Positions 25,701-34,047 of a stretch of DNA of 64,000 nt are shown here, piece by piece; positions within the stretch are counted from its first letter, which is position 1; every line of letters begins with the position of its first letter. The notes under the pieces are model-generated. The model searched no databases, had not been told where the DNA came from, and saw only the letters and a program-made list of their open reading frames with translations. Position numbers and translations under genes: made by a program. Source of the DNA: Lichenihabitans sp033947565 (GTDB taxonomy: Bacteria; Pseudomonadota; Alphaproteobacteria; Rhizobiales; Beijerinckiaceae); NCBI RefSeq assembly GCF_033947565.1, contig NZ_JARPVX010000015.1:7862-71861 (forward strand), read 5' to 3'.

Positions 25701-26836
25701 CCAAGAGAGTTTTGGCCCAACGCGGTCGCACTTGAGCCGTTCGCATTAGCCGCGGAGCCAAACGCGCTGGCGGTTGAGCCGTTTGCATTGGCCGCGAAGC
25801 CGAACGCGCTGGCGGTGGTGCCATTGGCCATGGTCGAAGAGCCGAACGCGCTGGCGCTTGAGCCGGTCGCATTGGCTGAGCGGCCGAACGCGCTGGCGCT
25901 TGTGCCGTTCGCCTGGGCTGAGCGGCCAAACGCGCTGGCGCTTGAGCCGGTCGCATTGGCCGAGTAGCCGAATGCGCTGGCATAGGCGCCAGTGGCGCGG
26001 GACTTGTAGCCGACCGCAGCAGCCGCAAGGCCGGTCGCAGAGGAGGAGTTGCCGATCGCCGTAGCCGAAGCGCCAGACGCATTCGCATTGCCCCCGACTG
26101 CGATAGCGGAACTGCCGGTCGCATTGGACGCGTGGCCAAACGCGCTGGCGTTGTCGCCGGCGGCGACGGAACTCGCGCCGGTTGCCGTCGCGTTGGCACC
26201 GGTCGCGTGGGAGCTTGTACCGACGGCCGTCGCGTAGTCGCCGGTAGCGTTGGCAAGGGAGCCAGTCGCCGTCGCGCGAACTCCGTTTGCGACTGAAGAG
26301 GCTCCGGTGGCGGTCGCGTAGTCACCGTTCGCCGCTGCGCCATGGCCCGTCGCCGTAGCGCTGGCTAGATCGCCGCCGCCAAATGCATACGCCCCAGCGC
26401 CTGTGGCTGTAGAATAACCACCGATCGCCGATGATCCGGTTCCGACGGCGGTCGCGGAGTCGCCGGTCGCGTTAGCCGTCGAGCCAAAGGCACTTGCATT
26501 GTTCCCGTCGGCGATTGATCCGGGCCCGACCGCGCTCGCATGGGCACCCGTGGCGGTCTGCGCGAGGGCGGGAGCACTCGATCCCACGACGCCGATCCCC
26601 AGCGTGGCAAGGGCGGCCGCCACCGCCGCACCGCGCCCGAGCGCGCCGACCTGTCGCTTCTTGCCTTTGATGAGAACCCGGAAGGCAATGCGCAGCAGCG
26701 CCGTAATCCGCTGCCGTTGTGCCCTGCTGAAAACATTGCCGCCTAACCCTCGACGGCCGCCTAAGAACTGGCTGTGAAAAAGATCCACGCCCGCGGCCTC
26801 GCGACAAACAGTTCGATTCCTGACGCGCACAGTCAC
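22706..26836 (-). CDS. YadA-like trimeric autotransporter adhesin
   Basis: A 1376-residue type Vc secreted surface protein. GTG 26836 is the likely start. An unusually long N-terminal extension with a basic segment precedes the hydrophobic signal core (about residues 68-90, Ala-Pro-Ala-Leu-Ala-Gln), like the extended signal peptide of this class. Residues 95-770 are about 45 degenerate 14-residue YadA-head repeats (A-x-A-x-G-x-x-A-x-A-x-G-x-x). Neck/stalk units with 'GAERRIVNVAAGT' and 'DAVNLRQL'-type motifs alternate with further head repeats (770-1270). The final 90 residues form a YadA membrane anchor ending in Trp rather than the more usual Phe. It probably mediates surface attachment or autoagglutination. 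Confidence 0.92.
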   Translation of the reverse strand: MTVRVRNRTVCREAAGVDLFHSQFLGGRRGLGGNVFSRAQRQRITALLRIAFRVLIKGKKRQVGALGRGAAVAAALATLGIGVVGSSAPALAQTATGAHASAVGPGSIADGNNASAFGSTANATGDSATAVGTGSSAIGGYSTATGAGAYAFGGGDLASATATGHGAAANGDYATATGASSVANGVRATATGSLANATGDYATAVGTSSHATGANATATGASSVAAGDNASAFGHASNATGSSAIAVGGNANASGASATAIGNSSSATGLAAAAVGYKSRATGAYASAFGYSANATGSSASAFGRSAQANGTSASAFGRSANATGSSASAFGSSTMANGTTASAFGFAANANGSTASAFGSAANANGSSATALGQNSLGNGSYATAVGANSNATGNSSIALGRLARANGSEATATGTRANASGLGATATGARANATGKYATATGNGAQANGAYAIATGAYANAIGRNATTVGAYANATGASATAFGFAAKANGLNATALGSASSAGGSNATAVGASSNAVGNYATAIGQNANAIGKSATALGTSAKALGAYATATGNLARANGAYAIAEGLYSNANGVGATAIGHYAKAQGATALALGDYAFATGARATAIGHYAAATGANALAIGETSNASGANATATGAQANANGDTASAFGATANATGLNATAVGQGSSAIVANASAIGQGASATANGAVALGQGAVASRGAPTAEVFTGIGTGSSNGAVSVGTVGGERQITNVAGGTSATDAVNLRQLQYVGSNVATALGGAAAFNPTTGTFTSPSYTVGSTAYANVGSALSAVNTSLTGLQQGTSGAVVSNNTAGAAAPSAGGSDATAGGFGASASASGATALGNGATASAANASAFGKGSSATAANAVALGSGSVANQANTLSVGAAGAERRIVNVAAGTLASGSTDAATGGQLYATNQTVASALGGGSTVDSSGAITAPSYTVQGSTFNNVGGALSELDTATSANATAIASLQTGQGGPSTSNNAAGAPNSVASGSNASATGFGAKATADNTTALGNGSAATGNNATALGNDASATAANAVALGQGSVADQANTVSVGAAGAERKIVNVAAGTLASGSTDAATGGQLYETNLNVAAIQNGTEGLFRANNTAGAPKASATGSNAVAGGFGAVASGTDSSAVGFGAIAVQAGDTAFGAGAVASGDPATAVGNNSTASGDNSVALGANATASASGAVAVGQASRAGYANSVAIGQGVATTRVNQVLLGTATNTYSLPGVTSAASLAAQSGAVQVVTSDANGNLATTNDVATASSVAALDGRVNGLTQSVNQLQRDVKRGYEGTAIAIALAGSALPDNKRYALSANIGAFRGEAAFGGVLQVRATENLVLNGGVGVGFQRGGVGGRVGMTYAW
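22930..26510 (-). repeat. 42-bp degenerate coding repeats of the adhesin head
   Basis: Dozens of imperfect tandem units of about 42 bases encode 14-residue head repeats, densest at 24750-26500. Several runs of adjacent units are nearly identical (for example around 25750-25970), so the array is prone to slippage and to assembly error. Confidence 0.85.
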
Positions 26837-27052
26837 ACCGAATCCTTGAGACAGCGATGCCCGACGACGGCATCATGTACTTGTGACAGCGAACCGTCCG
26901 ACTCAGCGAAGATATCAGGTGGAACTCTATTTATGCATGCATATGAAAGGATCCAGTCGTTTGTTGGGAGGTGTGTTGCAAATGCCAGTTCAGCCCCATA
27001 CCACGGGAGCCGGCATAGGTGCTGACCTAACCGGCCCTGCAAAGGAAGACGC

Positions 27053-27868
27053 GTGGACAAGGGCATTCACTTTATTTCCGGGCTGCCTCGTTCGGGATCG
27101 ACGCTGCTGGCGGCCCTCCTACGGCAGAATCCGTCGCTACACGCGAACATTACCAGCCCGGTCGGCTCACTTATGGTGGGTGCGCTTCACACAATGAGCG
27201 CCGCGCACGAGGGATCGGTGTTCATTGACGACAGCAGGCGCACGGCGGTGTTGCGCGGCCTGTTCGAAGGATATTACCATGACGTTCATCCCGACAAGAC
27301 CGTGCTGGATACCAACCGGCTGTGGTGCAGCAAGCTGCCCACGCTGAAGACGCTCTACCCCCAGGCGAAGCTGGTGTGCTGCGTTCGTCACGTGCCGTGG
27401 ATTTACGACTCGATGGAGCAGCTCGTGCAGCGCAACGCGCTAACGCCCTCGAAGGTCTTCGGCTTCGAGGCGAGCGGCACTGTCTACGACCGTTTCGAGA
27501 CCCTGAACCGTTCGAACGGCATGGTTGGCTTTGCCTGGACGGGGTTGCGGCAAGCATTCTACGGCAGCGATCCGGAGCGCCTGCTCCTTGTCCGGTTCGA
27601 GACCCTAACAATCAATCCAGCGTTCGCTCTGCGCCACATCTACGCGTTTCTAGGATTCCCGCCTTTCGAGCACGACACGGAGAACATTGATTTTGACGTG
27701 TCCGAGTTCGACAACTATCTTGGAACGCCAGGGCTGCATACGGTGGGCAGGTCGGTCAAAGCCGCACCGCGCCGCACGATACTGCCGCCCGAACTCTTTA
27801 ACCGCGTCGCGGTGGACACCTTCTGGAACGACCCCGCCCTCAACCCGAACGGCGTCAAGGTGATCTAA
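27053..27868 (+). CDS. Sulfotransferase family protein
   Basis: A 271-residue PAPS-dependent sulfotransferase-like protein. The 5'-phosphosulfate loop is near residues 7-19 (Phe-Ile-Ser-Gly-Leu-Pro-Arg-Ser-Gly-Ser-Thr-Leu-Leu) and the 3'-phosphate region near 120-135 (CVRHVPWIYDS). The second half has 'LLLVRFETLTINPAFALRHIYAFLG' as in tyrosyl- and carbohydrate-type sulfotransferases. GTG start 27053 is preceded by AAAGGAAG. No signal peptide: cytoplasmic. It runs convergent to the glycosyltransferase-like gene with three bases between stops, and lies next to the adhesin, so it may modify surface glycans (inference). Confidence 0.85.
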   Translation: MDKGIHFISGLPRSGSTLLAALLRQNPSLHANITSPVGSLMVGALHTMSAAHEGSVFIDDSRRTAVLRGLFEGYYHDVHPDKTVLDTNRLWCSKLPTLKTLYPQAKLVCCVRHVPWIYDSMEQLVQRNALTPSKVFGFEASGTVYDRFETLNRSNGMVGFAWTGLRQAFYGSDPERLLLVRFETLTINPAFALRHIYAFLGFPPFEHDTENIDFDVSEFDNYLGTPGLHTVGRSVKAAPRRTILPPELFNRVAVDTFWNDPALNPNGVKVI

Positions 27869-27871
27869 GGC

Positions 27872-28654
27872 TCACCAGCGTTCCTGGAGACGCAGGCTTT
27901 CCGCGAGGTCGCCGCGGAAGTTGTATTGGCCGAGGTGGACGAGCTTGGTTCGCATGTCGGCCCAGACTTTCCCGCCTATGTCGCGCCAGCGACGACAGAA
28001 CGCGTAGTCCTCCGATAGGTAGCGTCCGGTATCAGGATCGACCATCGTGTCGAACAACAGCCAGTAGAGGTGCGCCTCCGGGTTGTTCGGAGGACCATCG
28101 GGCACGTAATTGAGAGTTGGATATTTTCGCATCATTCTAAGGATGACATCGCGTTTAATGCACATGAAGCCGGTCGGCGCTTCGGCAACCTCGATGAAGC
28201 CGTCATCATCGGCATAAGCACTGACCTTTGTGCTGCCATGGCCGATAGGGTTGAACGGGTACTCGGTATAGCGGTCCTCGAATTGCTTCCTAGTCGTGCC
28301 GGCCGGCATCCCATCGGCCGGCCAGTTGAAGCTCTTCATAGGGTAGATGCCCGCCACGACGTCGCGGTCGGCCAGCAATAGCCGGCACACGGCCTGCGGG
28401 GTAAACGATAAATCAGAGTCGATCCAGAATAGATGCGTCAGCGTCTCATCTTGGAGGAAGCGGATCAGCATCTTGTTGCGCGATCGCGTAATCAGGCTTT
28501 CCGAATGCATGTGGAGGATGGATTCGAGCCCGAACCGTTGCGTATGAAGCGCCGTTTCGTAGATGCTGGTGACGTAGTTCATACTCACGGCCGAGATGTA
28601 ACACGGCGTCGCAAACATCGCCTTCATGGACCTCAGGGCGGCGTCAGGCAGCAT
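27872..28654 (-). CDS. Glycosyltransferase-like protein
   Basis: A 260-residue soluble protein. Opening beta-strand Phe-Ala-Thr-Pro-Cys-Tyr and a Trp-Ile-Asp-Ser-Asp motif (Asp79, Asp81) preceded by an RNKML segment suggest a GT-A fold with a DxD metal/nucleotide-sugar site. 'DVVAGIYPMK' and 'SEDYAFCRRW' (possible catalytic Glu-Asp) are typical of glycosyltransferase-2-like proteins encoded by phages and surface-polysaccharide loci. ATG 28627 is an alternative start with TGAGG upstream. The donor and acceptor are unknown; the neighbouring sulfotransferase and adhesin suggest surface modification. Confidence 0.65.
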   Translation of the reverse strand: MLPDAALRSMKAMFATPCYISAVSMNYVTSIYETALHTQRFGLESILHMHSESLITRSRNKMLIRFLQDETLTHLFWIDSDLSFTPQAVCRLLLADRDVVAGIYPMKSFNWPADGMPAGTTRKQFEDRYTEYPFNPIGHGSTKVSAYADDDGFIEVAEAPTGFMCIKRDVILRMMRKYPTLNYVPDGPPNNPEAHLYWLLFDTMVDPDTGRYLSEDYAFCRRWRDIGGKVWADMRTKLVHLGQYNFRGDLAESLRLQERW

Positions 28655-28703
28655 CGTAATGTCTCGGCAGGTTGACGGTTCTTAGAGCGGAGACGTTTCA
28701 CAC

Positions 28704-29429
28704 TCAGTATTCGGAATGGAAGCTGACCACCACGCAGCCGTTCCCTCCAGCCGCGGGCATCAAAGCTATCTGCCCTGTGGCATTTCGTAGCAGCGGAAAC
28801 CCGGCCAGGTCCGCGACGGCGCTGCCGCTTTTCAGGATATCGTCCTGAATGTCCTTGCACGCCAAGGGGCTCGGCATGACTTGAAATTGATAGCCTTCGC
28901 ATCTACTTCCGCCAGGCCCTGGGGCTGCTACGATACTAGTTAGCCCGTGCGAGACTTTTGCGTCCGATCCGAACGACTGGCCGATCACGACTGAGACCAT
29001 GTGCTTGTTGGGTTCGTTCCGGTTGAAGCCGGAAACCGGAACAAACACTTTTGTACCTACCAGGGACTCATGCGCAATAGCCTCGACGCGACCCGTACAG
29101 CCGGCCCCCGCCTCGATCAGCTTCTGAGACACGATAACATCCAGGGGGGCAGCTACTGCCGGCATTACTGGAGACGAAGGCGTGGTCGCCAGCGCCTGAG
29201 GCGCCGCCGCTACGGGAGTAGCGACACGATGAACAGGTTTGGGCCGGGCCGGCTTTCTTCGGTGGCTTGGTGCGCCGGGTGCGGGAACTTGGTTCGTTGC
29301 CGGGGCGGGCGCGGCAGGGTCCTCGGCCTGGGCCAACGATGCGCAGCTACCCCAGGCGAAGCAAAAGGCACCGGCAGCAATCAGCGTTGATATCAGCCCG
29401 TAAGTGGGGGCATTCGAAAAACGACTCAA
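28704..29429 (-). CDS. Exported proline-rich hypothetical protein
   Basis: A 241-residue protein with a signal peptide (hydrophobic residues 12-34, Ala-Gln-Ala) and a Pro/Ala/Lys-rich linker (35-95). A C-terminal globular part of about 145 residues has four cysteines (Cys-Thr-Gly, Arg-Cys-Glu-Gly, Ala-Cys-Lys, Gly-Cys-Val). No family recognised. The linker could span peptidoglycan. It lies upstream of the glycosyltransferase-like gene on the same strand. Confidence 0.6.
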   Translation of the reverse strand: MSRFSNAPTYGLISTLIAAGAFCFAWGSCASLAQAEDPAAPAPATNQVPAPGAPSHRRKPARPKPVHRVATPVAAAPQALATTPSSPVMPAVAAPLDVIVSQKLIEAGAGCTGRVEAIAHESLVGTKVFVPVSGFNRNEPNKHMVSVVIGQSFGSDAKVSHGLTSIVAAPGPGGSRCEGYQFQVMPSPLACKDIQDDILKSGSAVADLAGFPLLRNATGQIALMPAAGGNGCVVVSFHSEY

Positions 29430-29499
29430 GACGGACTCCCAACCGTTGGCTACCTGCGTTAACTTTCAAGCGGATGGTTAGCAAGACTGTCATCTTTGA

Positions 29500-29517
29500 C
29501 TAGGCCGTGTGGACGGA
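29500..29517. repeat. IS left terminal inverted repeat
   Basis: Eighteen bases that match the complement of 30360-30377 without mismatch; they mark the transposase 3' end of the insertion sequence. Confidence 0.85.
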
Positions 29518-30280
29518 TTTGATCAAGATGAAGCCAAGCGCCAGTGAGACGATGCTTGAGAAGCTCTTGGCTGTTTTCTCGCAGCGGAGCGCGACGCGTT
29601 TGAAGCGCTTCAGCTTGCCGAAGGCCTGCTCGATGCGCGCACGACCCTTGTACATGATTTAGGAAAGAACTTCGGCCTGTTCTTCGCGTTCGATTTTGTC
29701 GGGATCGCCGGGCAGATGCCGCGAGCCCGAGCGGCGGCCCGGTTCGCTTTGGAATCGTAGCCTTTGTCGGCGAGCGCTGCTCGCGGAGTCACGTCTGGCC
29801 CGAGATCGAGCAGCACGGGGAAGACAGGACTGTCGCCAGCCTCTCCGCCGGTCAGGTGGAAGGCGAGTGGAGCGCCGTCGAAATCGGTCTTGAGGTGGAT
29901 CTTGGTGGAGAAGCCACCGCCCGAGCGCCCAAGCGCCTGACCGTTCTGCCCCCCTTTGCACCCGCGGCCGAAACGTGTGCGCGGACCACGGTCGAATCAA
30001 ACATCTGCACCAGGTGGGCGCTGCCGCTCAGGTCGGCGAGCGCTTCGAAGAACGCCTCGAACACCCCGGCCTCACGCAGCCGCCAGAACCGCTTCCACAC
30101 CGAATTCCAAGGACCAAACTCCCTCGGCAAAGCGCGCCATGCGATGGTGTTCAACGTGAAATAATGCATCGCTTCGAGGAACTTGCGATCGTCGCGCCCC
30201 TTGTCGCCCCTGCGTGAGCGAACCGCGCGAAACACTGTCAGAGCCATCGCCCAATCGTCGTCCGTCATCCGTGTCAGCAT
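29508..30280 (-). pseudogene. IS5/IS427-type transposase, frameshifted
   Basis: Two overlapping frames are joined at a run of six G. ORFA (30280 to about 29930) has the N-terminal DUF4096-like part and 'MFDSTVVRAHVSAAGAKGG'. A -1 shift at AAAGGGGGGC enters the DDE catalytic frame (QNGQALGRSGGGFSTKIHL ... ADKGYD). This shift is typical of programmed frameshifting in the group. A second break near 29650 (after Phe-Phe-Pro-Lys-Ser) is a one-base deletion: the remaining 'GRARIEQAFGKLKRFKR' part, holding the catalytic Glu, is in another frame. The element is therefore probably inactive. Confidence 0.8.
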
Positions 30281-30359
30281 GGTCGATCCCGCAATACCGA
30301 CCCGCTATGAATCACCGATCAGATCATTTGGGAATCCATCGACCCCGTTCTTTGCCGAT

Positions 30360-30377
30360 TCCGTCCACACGGCCTAG
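30360..30377. repeat. IS right terminal inverted repeat
   Basis: Eighteen bases complementary to 29500-29517; they mark the transposase 5' end of the insertion sequence. Confidence 0.85.
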
Positions 30378-30889
30378 AAGGCGAGATCGACACCCCCTTA
30401 AAGAGAGGCTGTCGGGCGCGTAAAGCACTCGGGCACGAACCTTCGCTGGAAGGGACATTTCAATGGGTTCGCCCAGCGTCCGCGGGTCCAGGCCTTTGCC
30501 GAGCGCACGTTCAATCCCAGCTAGCTGGAACTGGGAGTTCTGCCGCCGGCTTTCACGCGCGAGAGGCCGGGCCGGGCCACCCCCCTCGCAGCCCCTTCGG
30601 AGAGCGACCTTGTCCCACGCTGGAGGGATCGGCATCAATGTTCGTGACGATTAGCGAGCCTCGGTACCTGCTCTAATGTCTGACCCGCGATGCGGTCGGG
30701 GGCAAAAGCCGCGATGATCGTGCTCGGATGCAATCTGTCGTTGAACTTGGCACTTTTTGCGAATCTGATGCGCTTTAGTTAGGTCAGTGACCGCTTTCAG
30801 GAGCGCAGACAGTACCTCGAATGGCCTGGATGGGCGCAATCCGGTCGGGCTGCTTACGTGCAATGCTGATGGACCACACGGGTGGCCTG
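30378..30889. other. 512-base region between IS and relaxase gene
   Basis: No convincing gene. It may contain the left border of the mobilizable island, since conjugation genes begin at 30890 and chromosome-like surface genes end at 29429, but no direct repeat of the right border could be seen. Confidence 0.35.
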
Positions 30890-33772
30890 TCACCGCTCAG
30901 GCGAGCGATCTCGGTTCAGTCCATGCTCAGGTCGGGAACCTCGGTTCTTCCGTGCTCGGTATACCGCGTCGCGTAATGCACTTGGTAGCGGCGCCAGGAG
31001 CCGCCTTCCATTCTCCACAAGCCGCCAAGCTGACACGGTAAGCTCGATACGGGCGAGGTCCTGCATCGCAATACGCAGGGCGCGAGCTGCCTGCATCAGC
31101 CGGGCGGTGCTTCGCCGTGGGCGAGTGTCCGGCTTCGTCACCAACCCGGTCGCGATAAAGGTCTGGCGGTCGGCCACGTAGTCAACGACGTTGCCCTTCT
31201 CGCCGTACTGGCTCGCCTCCCTGAACAGGTGCTCATCGAGGTCCGCTGAAAGCGGTTCCATTCGTGGATCGGCTTGGCGGACGCGGCACGCAGCATCGAG
31301 ACGATCACGTTCCACGACGATGCGCACGTCAAGCCGATGCCGGGTCAATGCGACGTAAGTCTCCCGTGCATCCGGCGCCGCGCCGACATAGTGCACTGAG
31401 GCAGCTGCCGTGCGCCCCTGAGCCGAGTAAGCCGTTCCCGCATAAGCGTGCACCATGCGGGGCGGTTGTGGTGCTCGGCGGGGTAGGCGGCGAGCGAATG
31501 CCCCCCAGGGCTGTTCGACAGTACGGCCGTCTTCCAGCCTGAAGCGCAGGATCGGGTTCGTCTCGCCGTCCTGCATTGCCTCGAGCGTCCCCCGTGTTCC
31601 GTTCCATATCTGCAGGTCGGGCAGGGTCTCACCGAAACGGACGCGGTCGCCGATCGCGAGACGAAGCTCGGCCTTCTTGTTCTCTCGGTCGATCGAGGGC
31701 AACCTGACACCGTCACCGGTCAGACGGCCCTCGCTGCGCAGAACATCACGCGCCAACCGGTTTAGGACGGTCGCATCGGCGTTTCGACGCGTCATGATGA
31801 GGACGTCATCGCCATGGACCTTCCGGAGCGCACACCATTGCTCCATGGCGCGCTGCATCGCGGTATCGCGTCCGGCGACCATCTCCAGATGACCGCGCTC
31901 GGTATAGGCGCGCAGCCCAGCCTCGGCATCGCCGCGGGCCATGACAACGGATGCCGCACGCTGCCAGTCTACCTCCTGCCGTCGCACCGCTTCCATGACG
32001 GCGTTCTGCCGCACCACTTCGGTGATCGCACGCAAGGCGCTGCCACCGGGCACACTGGCAAGTTGCCGCGAGTCGCCGAGCAGGATGACCTTGGCTCCGG
32101 CTTCCTTCGCCGCCGTGACGATCGCCGCCATGTCGCGCATGGACACCATGCCGGCCTCGTCGACGAGCAGCAGGGTGTGGTCATCGAGCGCCGGCGCCGA
32201 CCCGTGTTCGCGATCGGTGCGCCACTTTGCAATGGCCTGTGCCTCAACCCCGATCGACCGGCTAAGCTCGTTGGCCGCGACCCAGCTCGGTGACAATCCA
32301 ACGACCCGCAGGCCAGACCGGTCAGCTGCGTCGCGAATGGCTTTGGCCGCCGTTGTCTTGCCTGTCCCGGCGCCTGCCTCGATGATGCTGATGCCGTCCT
32401 GGCTCGCGGCCAGCCGCACGGCCTTCTGCTGTTCTTCCGCCAGGTGCGCGGCAGCGCGCAGTGCGAACTCGACTGCGTCTGGCTTGAACCATTGCCGTTC
32501 AGCAGGCCGGTTCGCGGCGCGCAGCATCGCAGCCTCGATGTTGGCGATGGTTGGCGTCGTCCAAGCTTGGCCATCCTGAGCCTCGTCCCCGAGCCGAAGC
32601 AGGTGGCCGTCCTGCTCGAGCTGGGCGACTTCATTGTAAACGGGTTCGATGCCGATGCCTTGCAGGCCCGCCTCGACGAGAGCTCGTTCGAGCAGCGCCG
32701 CGCGGGTGATGACGCTCTCGTGGCGGAACAGCGCCGAGGCCGCGATGGCGACCGGCGTGGAGCCCGGCAGCTCCGGCGGGTCGAGTTCGATCCTGCGCCC
32801 TTCGTCCTCCTGGTCACGACCGGGTGCGGGGGCGCGTTCCTGCATGGGTGCAAGCGCTAGACGCCAGGGGTCGAGGTTCTGCGCGGCTAGCTCACGATGC
32901 CAGCGCGCCTCCAACTCGTCCCCACTGGGGACGGTGTCCTTGCTGCTGCGTGTCACTAGCGCCGCGATCTCCCTTTGCGCGGCGGTGGCGCTAGGCCCCA
33001 CGAATGCATCGATCTGGTGAGAGCGCTTCGAGAAGGTTGCGATTGCTTGCTCAGGGATGCCGACGATCTCCCATTGGCCTTGTCCAGCTTCGCGGAAGGT
33101 GAAGCCATGACGGGCCAGTCGTTCCGCCGCAGCAGCGCGATATGCAGCTCCGGCCCCTTTCACCTGCTGGAAAAGGCGGAGCGGATCGATCGTGAGATGC
33201 TGGTGGCGGTAGCGCGTGCCCCCATGCCCTGACCCCGCAACGTTCATGAAAACGCAGTGCGTGTGGCAGTTCGGGTCGCCTGCCCGTGTCGTATAATGGT
33301 CGAAGCGGGCCGCGATGATGTCGGTCGGGCGTGCCCGGTGCTTGCCGCCTGCACCGGAGCGCACCTCGATCAGGCCTTCGCGCTCAACGAAGCGGAGAGC
33401 CTCGTTGACCGCTTCACGATGCGCCGTCTCGATGATGGTGCGCTGCTCGGCCGTTCCTGCCGCCCAAAGTATCGAAGCCGACTTCCCTATTGTAAACGTT
33501 AAATCGACGCCGGCCCAATGGTCCGCGCCGGCCTTCCGCACGAGGGCACCGCCAGTTCGTGGATCAAAGCCGGCGCAGAGATCACGAAAACTCGCAAGAT
33601 CAACGGAGGCGCCGTGGCGGACGACCGACTCGCCGGACGACCACCACACCCCGTCCCCATCCCGTGCGTAGTACTCGTCCCGGTTCCGTGGCTTGGCTTC
33701 GCGCTGCGCGCCATTGGTGTAGTAGGCGCCAGCTTCTCGTCCGCTGCCGAGTCGGTGGATGGAGGCGGTCAC
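30890..33772 (-). CDS. MobF-family conjugative relaxase-helicase (TrwC-like)
   Basis: A 960-residue two-domain protein that would nick oriT and unwind the transferred strand. The relaxase domain (1-300) has candidate catalytic tyrosines Tyr17/Tyr18 and Tyr34/Tyr35 and the histidine metal site (His159 and the His-Thr-His of residues 170-172 in DPNCHTHCVF). The helicase domain has Walker A GAGTGKTT (467-474) and Walker B LLVDEAGM, with later SF1 motifs (VHAYAGTAYSAQGRT, YVALTRH). Length is typical of TrwC. The start overlaps the small accessory gene by 4 bases (TGA/ATG at 33769-33772). Coupling-protein and ParA-like genes lie downstream of the opposite divergent unit. Confidence 0.92.
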   Translation of the reverse strand: MTASIHRLGSGREAGAYYTNGAQREAKPRNRDEYYARDGDGVWWSSGESVVRHGASVDLASFRDLCAGFDPRTGGALVRKAGADHWAGVDLTFTIGKSASILWAAGTAEQRTIIETAHREAVNEALRFVEREGLIEVRSGAGGKHRARPTDIIAARFDHYTTRAGDPNCHTHCVFMNVAGSGHGGTRYRHQHLTIDPLRLFQQVKGAGAAYRAAAAERLARHGFTFREAGQGQWEIVGIPEQAIATFSKRSHQIDAFVGPSATAAQREIAALVTRSSKDTVPSGDELEARWHRELAAQNLDPWRLALAPMQERAPAPGRDQEDEGRRIELDPPELPGSTPVAIAASALFRHESVITRAALLERALVEAGLQGIGIEPVYNEVAQLEQDGHLLRLGDEAQDGQAWTTPTIANIEAAMLRAANRPAERQWFKPDAVEFALRAAAHLAEEQQKAVRLAASQDGISIIEAGAGTGKTTAAKAIRDAADRSGLRVVGLSPSWVAANELSRSIGVEAQAIAKWRTDREHGSAPALDDHTLLLVDEAGMVSMRDMAAIVTAAKEAGAKVILLGDSRQLASVPGGSALRAITEVVRQNAVMEAVRRQEVDWQRAASVVMARGDAEAGLRAYTERGHLEMVAGRDTAMQRAMEQWCALRKVHGDDVLIMTRRNADATVLNRLARDVLRSEGRLTGDGVRLPSIDRENKKAELRLAIGDRVRFGETLPDLQIWNGTRGTLEAMQDGETNPILRFRLEDGRTVEQPWGAFARRLPRRAPQPPRMVHAYAGTAYSAQGRTAAASVHYVGAAPDARETYVALTRHRLDVRIVVERDRLDAACRVRQADPRMEPLSADLDEHLFREASQYGEKGNVVDYVADRQTFIATGLVTKPDTRPRRSTARLMQAARALRIAMQDLARIELTVSAWRLVENGRRLLAPLPSALRDAVYRARKNRGSRPEHGLNRDRSPER

Positions 33773-34047
33773 TGATCTTTCGGGTAGCGGCAGATCCGAA
33801 ACAGGTCCACGGGATCGAGGCCGCCGCCGGAACTCGCCTTCTCGACGAAACGCGCGATAGCATCGATCTGGGCATCGACGGTTTCCATACGTTCGACCAA
33901 CACCGCATGCCGGAGCGCCACCTCGAGCTGCTGCTCGATGCAGGCCGCGACGATGGTGTCGGCGGACTTGCCTTGTGCCGCCACAGCAGCTGTGACACGG
34001 CTCGCGAGCGCATCGTCAAGAGTGATGGTCAGGGTTGTTAAAGGCAT
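33769..34047 (-). CDS. Small relaxosome accessory protein, CopG-like
   Basis: A 92-residue protein. The N-terminal 45 residues (PLTTLTITLDDALASRVTAAVAAQGKSADTIVAACIEQQLE) have the strand-helix-helix pattern of ribbon-helix-helix DNA-binding proteins, followed by a helical tail. It is translationally coupled to the relaxase by a 4-base overlap and lies next to the candidate oriT/regulatory region, as TrwA-type accessory proteins do. It probably binds oriT and represses this operon (inference). Confidence 0.7.
   Translation of the reverse strand: MPLTTLTITLDDALASRVTAAVAAQGKSADTIVAACIEQQLEVALRHAVLVERMETVDAQIDAIARFVEKASSGGGLDPVDLFRICRYPKDQ

Larger units (their letters stand above)
29500..30377 (-). 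mobile_element. IS5-family (IS427-like) insertion sequence, 878 bp
   Basis: Bounded by perfect 18-bp inverted repeats: CTAGGCCGTGTGGACGGA at 29500-29517 and its complement at 30360-30377. CTAG at both tips could be the duplicated target or part of the repeats; as a palindrome it cannot be resolved. Content is one two-frame transposase, broken near its C-terminus. Confidence 0.85.

Noticed and set aside
24750..26500. Regularly spaced short repeats, CRISPR-like at first glance
   Set aside because: Units of about 42 bases are degenerate, in frame and without unique spacers; they encode YadA-head repeats.
30651..30893. 80-codon minus-strand frame beside the relaxase
   Set aside because: Low-complexity composition and no resemblance to known proteins.
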